A stretch of 6,571 nucleotides of DNA, from contig QAML01000015.1 in NCBI GenBank assembly GCA_003150315.1, positions 1 through 6,571 of the forward strand, given 5' to 3'. The translations under genes and the position numbers were made by a program. Within the stretch, counting starts at the first letter, position 1; each line of letters begins with the position of its first letter. The notes under the pieces were generated by a model. That model made no database searches. It had not been told where the DNA came from and saw only the letters and a program-made list of their open reading frames with translations. The stretch is from Prevotellaceae bacterium (GTDB lineage Bacteria; Bacteroidota; Bacteroidia; Bacteroidales; Bacteroidaceae). Below, piece by piece: positions 1 through 6,349 of this stretch.

Positions 1-56
1 ATAAGTGGCTGAATATCTTTGATGTATCTTTTAGCTAAAGAAGTAATCTCCCGCTA

Positions 57-212
57 TTGCTCCACCGGAGGCTTGCAGTATTTTGCAGTGTCTTGCGGAG
101 TCGATTTCCTATTATAGAACAAAGGTAGCGTTTTATTTTGAAATACAAGAAGATGATTTGTGTTTTTGCTCCACCTAATAGGAAACTTCAATTAAAGTGG
201 AGAAAATTGCAG
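57..212. repeat. Cluster of short repeats, including a 10-bp-period TTGC(A/G)G array
   Basis: Three TTGC(A/G)G units start at 73, 83 and 93, exactly 10 bp apart, so they lie on one face of the helix; a fourth TTGCAG is at 207-212. The decamer TTGCTCCACC occurs at 57-66 and again at 166-175. An inverted CTCCAC/GTGGAG pair at 169-174 and 197-202 extends to a longer imperfect stem (164-174 with 197-206, one bulged G). CTCC-ACC-GGAG at 60-70 is a small palindrome. This pattern resembles binding sites for a DNA-binding protein such as an integrase or excisionase arm site, or an operator. That role is inferred; only the repeats are seen. No gene was recognised in bases 1-241. Confidence 0.6.
120..148 (-). 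promoter_or_regulatory. Leftward promoter-like site, Bacteroidetes type
   Basis: Read on the minus strand, TACCTTTG (127 to 120) matches the Bacteroidetes -7 consensus TAnnTTTG exactly. A TTG (148 to 146) lies 18 bases upstream, slightly shorter than the usual 19-21. Transcription would run left, out of the window, through the phased repeats at 73-98, which would then sit in the leader of a gene not included here. No start codon followed by a convincing open frame is seen in bases 1-110 on this strand. Confidence 0.4.
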
Positions 213-241
213 AATATACCTGTTAAATGATATTCCGATTT

Positions 242-907
242 TTACAAATAATCACCAATCTTTAATGATTTAGAATAGCTATCAACTTCTTTATCTGAAG
301 CTAATTTTTCCACATGCTCAATAGATATACCTTTCCACCCTCTTAGATTTGAAAACATAGGCCACATTGTACATTCTCCTATTTCGGGCTCATATTCATA
401 ATCTATATCCTCAAGTTCCTGCAAAGAGCATAAACTTCTTACTTCATCGTCTGTTTTAGCTATTATAATTATATCTTCTGGTGATATTGAGGAAAAATCA
501 AATTCATATCTTATTCTCCATTCTCTCAACCAGGTGAAATCGTGTGTCAGAACATTTAGTTCCTCAAATCTCCAACCCATATCTATTTTCTTAAGGTTTG
601 CTTCGTCCATTTTATCACCATAAATTACAGATTTGGCTCCAAAGTCTTTAATCAACAAATCTCTTCTAAAACCTATACCGTAAAAAGATAACATAGGTTT
701 ATAGAAACTGTTCATATATAAAAGATTTTCTCTAAAGTGCGTTATTGGAGTCTCTGTAAAACAAATATAATCATGAGTACTAGAAGTTAATTTTAATTGA
801 TTCAAAATGTTTGTCAATTTATCATATGCATCTTCCCCTTTTGTAAAATGAAAGAGATAGGCTGAAAGATCGTTTCTGTTTTTAACTAAATTTTCAGATG
901 GATTCAT
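242..907 (-). CDS. Uncharacterised protein, possibly an ADP-ribosyltransferase-fold (AbiGi/DUF2971-like) toxin
   Basis: A complete 221-residue soluble protein without signal peptide or membrane segment. Three motifs stand out: LFHFT at 18-22, ICFTETP at 48-54 followed by YGIGFRRDLL at 76-85, and DFTWLREWRI at 123-132. I remember the DFTWxREWRI motif and the YGI(G/M)F...GA/GR..V-Y pattern from a family of uncharacterised bacterial proteins. An early His in a HFT motif plus a later Glu in a W-x-x-E-W-R motif resembles the layout of ADP-ribosyltransferase-like toxins such as DarT-type enzymes and AbiGi-annotated proteins. The fold assignment is inference. H20 and E129 would be the active-site candidates. 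The ATG at 907-905 is the first in frame. The gene is transcribed away from the methylase operon. Its own promoter is unclear: AATATTTG at 937-930 on this strand is one mismatch from the -7 consensus but has no -33 partner. No partner antitoxin gene is adjacent. Confidence 0.75.
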   Translation of the reverse strand: MNPSENLVKNRNDLSAYLFHFTKGEDAYDKLTNILNQLKLTSSTHDYICFTETPITHFRENLLYMNSFYKPMLSFYGIGFRRDLLIKDFGAKSVIYGDKMDEANLKKIDMGWRFEELNVLTHDFTWLREWRIRYEFDFSSISPEDIIIIAKTDDEVRSLCSLQELEDIDYEYEPEIGECTMWPMFSNLRGWKGISIEHVEKLASDKEVDSYSKSLKIGDYL

Positions 908-1203
908 AATTATATATTAATATAATATGCAAATATTTTAATTGCTAAGAATTACCATTATTTTATATAATTGCTTGAATAAAAATACTTATTGTATTTC
1001 AAAGTCTCCTTCAAAGACCAAGCTTTTGCCGCAAGAAGATATTTTACAATTTGCTTTGCTCATTGTTAGGTAAGGTAAACTCTATATGCCTTCATCTATA
1101 GTATAGTCTAAGATATTACATATAAAGATAATGATTTTCAACCTACAATAGTACATTGGAGAGTTATTTTTTATGCAATCTTATCATTTGAGTCAAATAA
1201 ACA
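908..1203. other. Divergent intergenic region, no gene recognised
   Basis: With the promoter region up to 1307 this forms 400 bases of very AT-rich sequence between two divergent genes. I see no reading frame with protein-like composition and no RNA gene. Small elements include AAATAC-ttatt-GTATTT at 983-999, a six-base-pair inverted repeat, and an imperfect palindrome centred on TTGCCGCAA near 1026-1034. Either could be an operator, but neither has supporting evidence. The length is more than two simple promoters need, so a regulator site or an unrecognised small RNA is possible. Confidence 0.5.
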
Positions 1204-1233
1204 TTGTGGAATGAAGGATTTTGTGTATATTTG
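1204..1233 (+). promoter_or_regulatory. Promoter of the three-gene operon, Bacteroidetes type
   Basis: TATATTTG at 1226-1233 matches the -7 consensus TAnnTTTG. TTG at 1204-1206 serves as the -33 element, and the 19-base spacing lies within the usual Bacteroidetes range. Transcription should start near 1240, leaving a leader of roughly 65 bases before the methyltransferase ATG at 1308. That leader has AAGGA at 1285-1289, too far from the start to act as a normal ribosome binding site, which fits the SD-poor initiation of this phylum. Confidence 0.6.
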
Positions 1234-1307
1234 TTTGTATTTTAGGTATATTGTATATGTATGCTTGATTGCGTTAATATTGCTAAGGAATAATATAAAG
1301 ATTTGTC

Positions 1308-2582
1308 ATGAATGTCACAATTGATAATTATCGTACACTTAATTTTGATACGATAGATATACAGGAAGAATGGAATATGCCAGCCGAACGGGAAAGGCGT
1401 ATGCATAATATCCATGCATATCCTGCTAAATTTCCTGCATTTATAACAACAAAAGCTATTCATAAAGCTGAGGAAAACAACATCTCTGTTAAGACTGTAG
1501 CTGACATATTTTGTGGGTGTGGTACTGTCGCATTTGAAACGGTAAGGAGCGGTAAACACTTTTGGGGATGTGATATAAATCCTGTAGCTACATTAATTGC
1601 AGAAACCAAAAGCAATGTATATCAAGATGAACAATTGCAAGATTTTTTTGACAAAATAATTGCTGCTTACAACACTTGTAATGTAGATAAAAGTAATCGC
1701 ATTTATTCAAATGAACGAATACAATATTGGTTCGACGAAGAACATATAGATAATCTATTAAAACTTCGATCTTCAATATATTTGGTTGTGGACGATGAAT
1801 TATATCGCAATTTCTTTCTGTGTGCTTTTTCTAATATATTAAAATCTTGTTCTCGATGGCTTACAAAATCAATTAAGCCACAAATTGACCCAAAGAAACA
1901 GCCTAAGGATGTCCTTTCTTCATATATATATCAAGTAAATATGATGCGAAAGGCAAATATGGAAAATATAAATGAAAAATACGGGAAGGCAGATATTAAA
2001 AGAGCTAATATTCTAGACGTTAATATTGATAAACCATTTGTTGACTTAATTGTGACTAGTCCTCCATATGTAACTTCATATGAGTATGCTGATTTACATC
2101 AATTATCAACGCTTTGGCTTGAATATACTGATGATTTCAGATTACTTCGTGAAGGCACAATAGGAAGTCTATATCATTCAGAAGAGTTCGATAAAAACCT
2201 GAAAAGACTAAATAATGTGGGCCAAGATATCGTATTTAAGATGTATTCAATAGATAAAAGGAAGACACGTTCTATTGCGCAATATTACATAGACATGCAG
2301 TCAACCGTCCATAAAGTTGTTGAAATGTTGAATCCCGGCGGTGCCTGCCTTTTTGTTATAGGTAATACAGAATATAAAGGAGTAAAAATTGATAATGCAA
2401 AGCATCTGACTGAATGTTTGTTAGCTGAAGGAATGGTAAACATAGAAGTTGATAGACGTAAAATATCTAATAAAATACTTACTCCATATAGAGACACTAA
2501 TGGAAAGTTTGCCAGTGTTAAAGGCAGTTGTAGGAAAGTTTATTCAGAAGAGTTCGTCATTTTTGCTAGAAAATGTAATTAA
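1308..2582 (+). CDS. DNA amino-methyltransferase (N4-cytosine or N6-adenine), first gene of the operon
   Basis: A 424-residue S-adenosylmethionine-dependent DNA methyltransferase that should add a methyl group to an exocyclic amino group of a base. An N-terminal HNIHAYPAKF block (33-42, motif X-like) precedes the SAM-binding motif I, DIFCGCGT (66-73), and motif II, GCDINP (87-92, D89 acidic). The catalytic motif IV is TSPPY (250-254), followed by GGACLFVIGNT (344-354), which fits a later core strand. SPPY is more usual for N4-cytosine enzymes, whereas DPPY or NPPY marks most N6-adenine enzymes, but the class cannot be fixed from this alone. The roughly 150 residues between motifs II and IV are long and could hold a target-recognition or helical insert. 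The gene ends one base before the ATPase start, which implies translational coupling. No cognate restriction endonuclease is seen, so this is either a solitary regulated methylase or the modification arm of the system encoded with its two neighbours. Confidence 0.92.
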   Translation: MNVTIDNYRTLNFDTIDIQEEWNMPAERERRMHNIHAYPAKFPAFITTKAIHKAEENNISVKTVADIFCGCGTVAFETVRSGKHFWGCDINPVATLIAETKSNVYQDEQLQDFFDKIIAAYNTCNVDKSNRIYSNERIQYWFDEEHIDNLLKLRSSIYLVVDDELYRNFFLCAFSNILKSCSRWLTKSIKPQIDPKKQPKDVLSSYIYQVNMMRKANMENINEKYGKADIKRANILDVNIDKPFVDLIVTSPPYVTSYEYADLHQLSTLWLEYTDDFRLLREGTIGSLYHSEEFDKNLKRLNNVGQDIVFKMYSIDKRKTRSIAQYYIDMQSTVHKVVEMLNPGGACLFVIGNTEYKGVKIDNAKHLTECLLAEGMVNIEVDRRKISNKILTPYRDTNGKFASVKGSCRKVYSEEFVIFARKCN

Positions 2583-2583
2583 T

Positions 2584-4866
2584 ATGGCTAAGAATTTAAC
2601 AATAAGACCATTCGCTCGATTACTAACTATGTTGGGTGATCAACTAATTAAGAATGAGCAGATAGCAGTTATTGAATTGATAAAGAATGCCTATGATGCA
2701 GATGCTGACTGGGTTAAAATTTCTTTTGATGGATTCACGGAGTCTTTAAATATCACTCCAGAATCTCGAATTATTATTGAAGATAATGGATGTGGCATGA
2801 CAGCAGAAATAATAGAAAAATCCTGGATGAGTCCGGCTACTCCTAATAAATTCTCTAAAGATGGTTCTGAACGGAGAACTCCTAAATATAACCGTATTAT
2901 TCAGGGTGAGAAAGGTATCGGCAGATACGCCATGCTAAAATTAGGCAAAACAGTAAATTTAACAACAAGACCCGCTAACTGGATCTTAAATTCAAAAGGA
3001 GAATCCGAAAGTAGTAAAGAATATACTTTGTGTTTTGATTTAAACTCATATGATAGTGATTTTATAGATGGTGCTAAAGACGGTAATGAAGGACTCTATT
3101 TAGACGAATTAAATTTTAAATTAGAGAATCAATCTCCTAATGTATTTGTAGAGCATGATGTTACCATAAATAATTTAAAATTCGATAAACGTGAGAACAT
3201 TCATGGAACTCGTATTGAGATTTCAAATCTATCTGGTTCATGGTCTTTGGCAAAGCTTAAACCAATCAAAGATAGTTTTTTGAGGTTTGGAGATTTATTT
3301 AATGAGGTTATTAGCCCCAATGAGAAACAGAATAATTTCACAATTGGATTATATATAAATAATAATCCATGGACTCAAGAAGAGAAGTCTAATGATATTA
3401 CATTGCGTAATTTAATTGAGACTCAAAGTGTATTACAAATAACAAATGGTCATTATTCCTCGAATAATGGATTGTTTACATATAAGCAAAATGGCCACAC
3501 TAAGTCTGTGAGTATAAAAGAAGATGGACTTAGAGGTATGAGTGTTTTTAGAAATCATTTCCAAAATAAGGTAACTAAGGCTTTTCGTGAAGTTACTGAT
3601 TTTGGAGACTTTGAGTTTGACTTTTATGTTTTTGATTTAAATTCAAAAGATGAGTCATCTAAATATTATTTGCCTAAGGAAGCAAAGTCTATTATCAAAG
3701 AGCATAGAATTTATTTACTACGCGATAATATACGTGTCCTTCCCTATGGTGATCCAGACGATGATTGGTTGCAAATAGAGGTGCGTCGTGGTACAGTTAG
3801 AGCAGGAGATTTTTTAAGTAATGACCAAATTGTAGGAAGGATTAAGATAACTAAATTTGGCAATCCTCATCTGAAAGATAAAACGAATCGAGAGGGACTT
3901 ATTGAGGAGGGGAATTATACCACCGATTTTATTTGTATAATACAAAGTTTCTTATCATACATACGTAATGGGGCTTATGCTGCATATTTAGCAGATAAAG
4001 AAAAAAAATCACAACTTGATAAGATACGTAAAGATGCGGTAAGTAAAGAAATATCTAATCTTCGTAATCAACTGAAGGATGACAAGCATGCGTTATCTCT
4101 ATTAACTCAGTTAGAGAATGCTTATAAATCTGAAAATAAATATTTAAGCTGTAGAGTTGAACGTACGGAATCTTTAGCGGCTGTTGGTATTTCGGTAGAA
4201 ACAGCGAGTCATGATATTATGATGATGTTGAATAAGGGTATTGATGAATTAAGATCCTTATACGAGGATTCTTTACATTCAAATTTTGACCACTCTTTTT
4301 TAACATCAGAACTTCAAAAGCTTTATGGTATATTTTCATATATTCAAAATCAGATGAAAGATTTACAGATGTTGTTCACTTCATCTAAGCAAAGACGTCG
4401 TCAAATAAGGGTTAAAGATATTTTAGATAAAGTTATAACCATATACAAGCGAACTTTAGCTGAGCATAAGATTGAATATAGAATAAAAACTATTGGTTCT
4501 CCCTTAGTGGCAAAATGTACAGATGCAGATCTCTTACAATTATTGATAAATCTTTTGGATAATGCTATTTATTGGTTGGAAGAAAAAAATAATAAAATCA
4601 TTATTATTACATTGGATGGCAATAATTGTAAATTAATTTTTTCAGATAATGGTCCAGGTATTCGCGATGAAGATAAACCTTATATTTTTGATGCTTTTTA
4701 TTCAGGGAAAGGTCAAGAAGGGCGAGGTTTAGGTTTATATATATCACGGAAACTAATGGAGCGCAACGACTATTCAATTGAATTAGCAGACTTGCAAGAA
4801 GACAAAATTTTAAGTGGGGCAAACTTTATTGTTAATTTCATAAAACAAGAACGCAATGAATATTGA
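2584..4866 (+). CDS. Dual GHKL ATPase: MORC/Hsp90-like module fused to a histidine-kinase-like module
   Basis: This 760-residue protein carries two separate GHKL nucleotide-binding domains. The first has an N-box ELIKNAYDADA (31-41), EDNGCGM (66-72) and GEKGIG (108-113), typical of Hsp90/MutL/MORC-type ATPases. A middle region with LLRDNIRVLPYGDPDDDW (378-395) and TNREGLIE (434-441) looks like the S5-type transducer that follows this domain in MORC-like proteins. A charged helical stretch (about 467-530) leads to a histidine-kinase-like half: A-S-H543-D544-I resembles a DHp phosphoacceptor motif. A second GHKL domain then has N-box NLLDNA (656-661), DNGPGI (688-693), an F-box (701-706) and GRGLGL (713-718). 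No membrane segment or signal peptide is visible, so it should be cytoplasmic. I chose ATG 2584 because it lies one base after the methylase stop and gives the expected MAKNLTIRPFARLLTMLGDQ start. An in-frame ATG at 2449 would add 45 residues read through the methylase gene and is unlikely. It likely couples ATP binding, and perhaps DNA clamping, to phosphotransfer to the next protein; that link is inferred. Confidence 0.9.
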   Translation: MAKNLTIRPFARLLTMLGDQLIKNEQIAVIELIKNAYDADADWVKISFDGFTESLNITPESRIIIEDNGCGMTAEIIEKSWMSPATPNKFSKDGSERRTPKYNRIIQGEKGIGRYAMLKLGKTVNLTTRPANWILNSKGESESSKEYTLCFDLNSYDSDFIDGAKDGNEGLYLDELNFKLENQSPNVFVEHDVTINNLKFDKRENIHGTRIEISNLSGSWSLAKLKPIKDSFLRFGDLFNEVISPNEKQNNFTIGLYINNNPWTQEEKSNDITLRNLIETQSVLQITNGHYSSNNGLFTYKQNGHTKSVSIKEDGLRGMSVFRNHFQNKVTKAFREVTDFGDFEFDFYVFDLNSKDESSKYYLPKEAKSIIKEHRIYLLRDNIRVLPYGDPDDDWLQIEVRRGTVRAGDFLSNDQIVGRIKITKFGNPHLKDKTNREGLIEEGNYTTDFICIIQSFLSYIRNGAYAAYLADKEKKSQLDKIRKDAVSKEISNLRNQLKDDKHALSLLTQLENAYKSENKYLSCRVERTESLAAVGISVETASHDIMMMLNKGIDELRSLYEDSLHSNFDHSFLTSELQKLYGIFSYIQNQMKDLQMLFTSSKQRRRQIRVKDILDKVITIYKRTLAEHKIEYRIKTIGSPLVAKCTDADLLQLLINLLDNAIYWLEEKNNKIIIITLDGNNCKLIFSDNGPGIRDEDKPYIFDAFYSGKGQEGRGLGLYISRKLMERNDYSIELADLQEDKILSGANFIVNFIKQERNEY

Positions 4867-6121
4867 GGAACTTTTTTCTGGTATCGGAATGGTAATTGAC
4901 GATCAGGTTTTCAATATGGAAAGCAGTGATAAAATTATTCGTATTGTTGAGAATATTGAATCTAAAGGATTCCCTTTAGTGAAATATAATGAAATACCCA
5001 ACGTAAGTGGTGCTAATATTGCCAAATTTAGCTTTGTTTTGTTAGATTGGGAACTAGTTAGTGTATCTGATGAAGATGGGAATCCTATACCTCTTGCCTC
5101 TGAATTAGAGAAAAGCACCAGAACATCTCTCCTCCAGTTCATAAAAAATATCTTAAAGGATTGTTACTTGCCCATTTTTATCTTTAGCAATAGCGAAGTC
5201 GAAGATATTAAAAACCAACTTAAAAAGAATGGTATAGATGTTGATAATGCTCCTATTTTTATTAAAAGTAAATCTGATATCATTAGTGACGGGAATGTAA
5301 AAGTGATGGAAGTGATAAGTGCATGGATAGATAAAATGCCATCTATATATGTACTAAAAGTTTGGGATAATGCAGTAGAAAAAGCGAAGATACATACATT
5401 CCAGCAGTTGGGAAACACAAAATATTGGCCGTTGGCAATATGGAAAACGGCAGAAGATGATTCAGTCAATCCTAATGATGAACTTTTAGATGTTTTGACA
5501 CAAAACATCTTTGAGCGAATGCAGCCAATATCTGTTGAAAAAGAGCAATTGTTCAAAATAGGTGAGATAAAATCTACAAGAGATGAAGTGTTGAATGTTC
5601 TTCGAGCTCAACGATTAGAGGCTAATCCGAGTAAAGAGTCTTCTATGACTGGTGATATTTATAAAATAAAAGGGAAGTATTATTTGAATATTCGACCAAC
5701 ATGCGATTGTGTAGGTCGAAAAGAGCAAGAATGTACAGATTGTAAAAAACAGAATTGTATTGAATGTTCAAATGCCAACAAGGTTTATCTAATTAAATTT
5801 GAAGCATTAAGACAAAATGAGGAAAATGTATTATTCGAGCACAAATATGGCGTTTTTAAGGAGCGAAATAATGAAGCGATCTTAGGTCCCCTTATTGATA
5901 ATAAATTTTACCGTTTTAAATTTCAAGAAATAACTGTAAAACTTTATTCTGAAGTTAAAGACAAGAAGAAAGCGCGTATTTTACAACCGTTCATAAGACA
6001 CATAACAGAACGCTATGCACTATACATACAGCGCCAAGCCTTACCACGCATTCCAAGTCTGGCGATATCCGATGAACATTCCGATCTTACTTCAGATGAA
6101 TGTAAGAAAGAACCGGAGTAG
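4856..6121 (+). CDS. Receiver-domain response protein with a six-cysteine, probably zinc-binding, C-terminal region
   Basis: A 421-residue protein. Residues 1-160 show a divergent response-regulator receiver: acidic pair D15-D16 in MVIDDQ, phosphoacceptor candidate D64 in FVLLDWE, S111 in IFIFSNS, and K137 in PIFIKSK. These are the positions expected in order along a receiver fold. I recall a Pfam family of such divergent receivers in uncharacterised proteins, but the family cannot be confirmed here. The C-terminal part is not a recognisable DNA-binding output domain. It contains GDIYKIKGKYYLNIRP (266-281), then six cysteines in a CxC-x7-CxxC-x4-CxxC arrangement (283, 285, 293, 296, 301, 304) that probably bind zinc, and ends with a basic, conserved-looking block FIRHITERYALYIQRQALPR (379-398). 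The start overlaps the ATPase gene by 11 bases, indicating coupled translation and a likely stoichiometric partner. It is inferred to be the acceptor of the phosphoryl group from the upstream kinase-like protein. The effector activity is unknown. Confidence 0.85.
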   Translation: MNIEELFSGIGMVIDDQVFNMESSDKIIRIVENIESKGFPLVKYNEIPNVSGANIAKFSFVLLDWELVSVSDEDGNPIPLASELEKSTRTSLLQFIKNILKDCYLPIFIFSNSEVEDIKNQLKKNGIDVDNAPIFIKSKSDIISDGNVKVMEVISAWIDKMPSIYVLKVWDNAVEKAKIHTFQQLGNTKYWPLAIWKTAEDDSVNPNDELLDVLTQNIFERMQPISVEKEQLFKIGEIKSTRDEVLNVLRAQRLEANPSKESSMTGDIYKIKGKYYLNIRPTCDCVGRKEQECTDCKKQNCIECSNANKVYLIKFEALRQNEENVLFEHKYGVFKERNNEAILGPLIDNKFYRFKFQEITVKLYSEVKDKKKARILQPFIRHITERYALYIQRQALPRIPSLAISDEHSDLTSDECKKEPE

Positions 6122-6140
6122 TTCAATATAATGGATTGAA
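6122..6140 (+). terminator. Weak hairpin right after the operon, terminator doubtful
   Basis: TTCAAT (6122-6127) and ATTGAA (6135-6140) form a six-base-pair AT-rich stem with a seven-base loop, starting immediately after the stop codon of the receiver gene. No T-run follows, so this is a poor intrinsic terminator. It may only mark the 3' end or be accidental. Confidence 0.2.
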
Positions 6141-6226
6141 ATACATCTCGCCATTTAGGTGGATAATAAAATATGTATCAATAGAAATAAATCGACTATT
6201 TGCAAGAATTAAGTAAAGAGGTTGAT

Positions 6227-6250
6227 TCAGAAGATTTGGCATCTCTCTGA
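6227..6250. other. Imperfect inverted repeat in the convergent intergenic region
   Basis: Bases 6227-6235 pair with 6241-6250 as a nine-base-pair stem with one bulged C and a five-base loop (TTGGC). A clear T-run is lacking on the plus side. It could end the operon transcript or be an incidental hairpin. Confidence 0.3.
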
Positions 6251-6288
6251 GAATTGAATATTCGAAAGAGGAATCTAGGTTGACCTTG

Positions 6289-6332
6289 CGGAAAAACAAA
6301 GAAAGAGGGGGACTTCACTTTTAAGTTCCCCT
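6289..6332 (-). terminator. Rho-independent terminator-like hairpin for the leftward gene
   Basis: Bases 6306-6315 and 6323-6332 form a ten-pair GC-rich stem with a seven-base loop. It has a single A-C mismatch on the minus strand (a G-U wobble on the plus strand). On the minus strand it lies 17 bases after the stop codon at 6350-6352 and is followed by a T-rich run (about 6304 down to 6289, ctttctttgttttt). No T-run follows in the other direction, so it best serves the minus-strand gene. Confidence 0.65.
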
Positions 6333-6349
6333 ATGTACAAATTGCCATA

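Noticed and set aside
1..55. Open stretch on the minus strand reading REITSLAKRYIKDIQPL toward the left edge
   Set aside because: No usable start codon precedes it (an in-frame TAG lies just upstream) and only 17 codons are visible, so a coding call cannot be supported.
1211..1324. Short hydrophobic open frame (37 codons) that looks like a small membrane protein
   Set aside because: It contains the -7 promoter box of the operon, would start before the likely transcription start and overlaps the methylase start. AT-rich DNA readily yields hydrophobic codons.
1242..1559. Open frame on the minus strand across the methylase start
   Set aside because: It is antisense to a gene with clear motifs, is rich in Cys, Tyr and Phe, and lacks any recognisable domain. 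The same applies to the other antisense open frames within 1588-5556.
2449..2583. Upstream in-frame ATG that would add 45 residues to the dual ATPase
   Set aside because: It lies wholly inside the methylase gene in another frame. The extension has no family-like sequence, and the ATG at 2584 gives the expected start directly before the first GHKL domain.
6191..6250. Nineteen open codons reading IDYLQELSKEVDSEDLASL after a TAA
   Set aside because: The stretch looks protein-like but has no start codon and is bounded by stops. At best it is a gene remnant, and it overlaps a hairpin.
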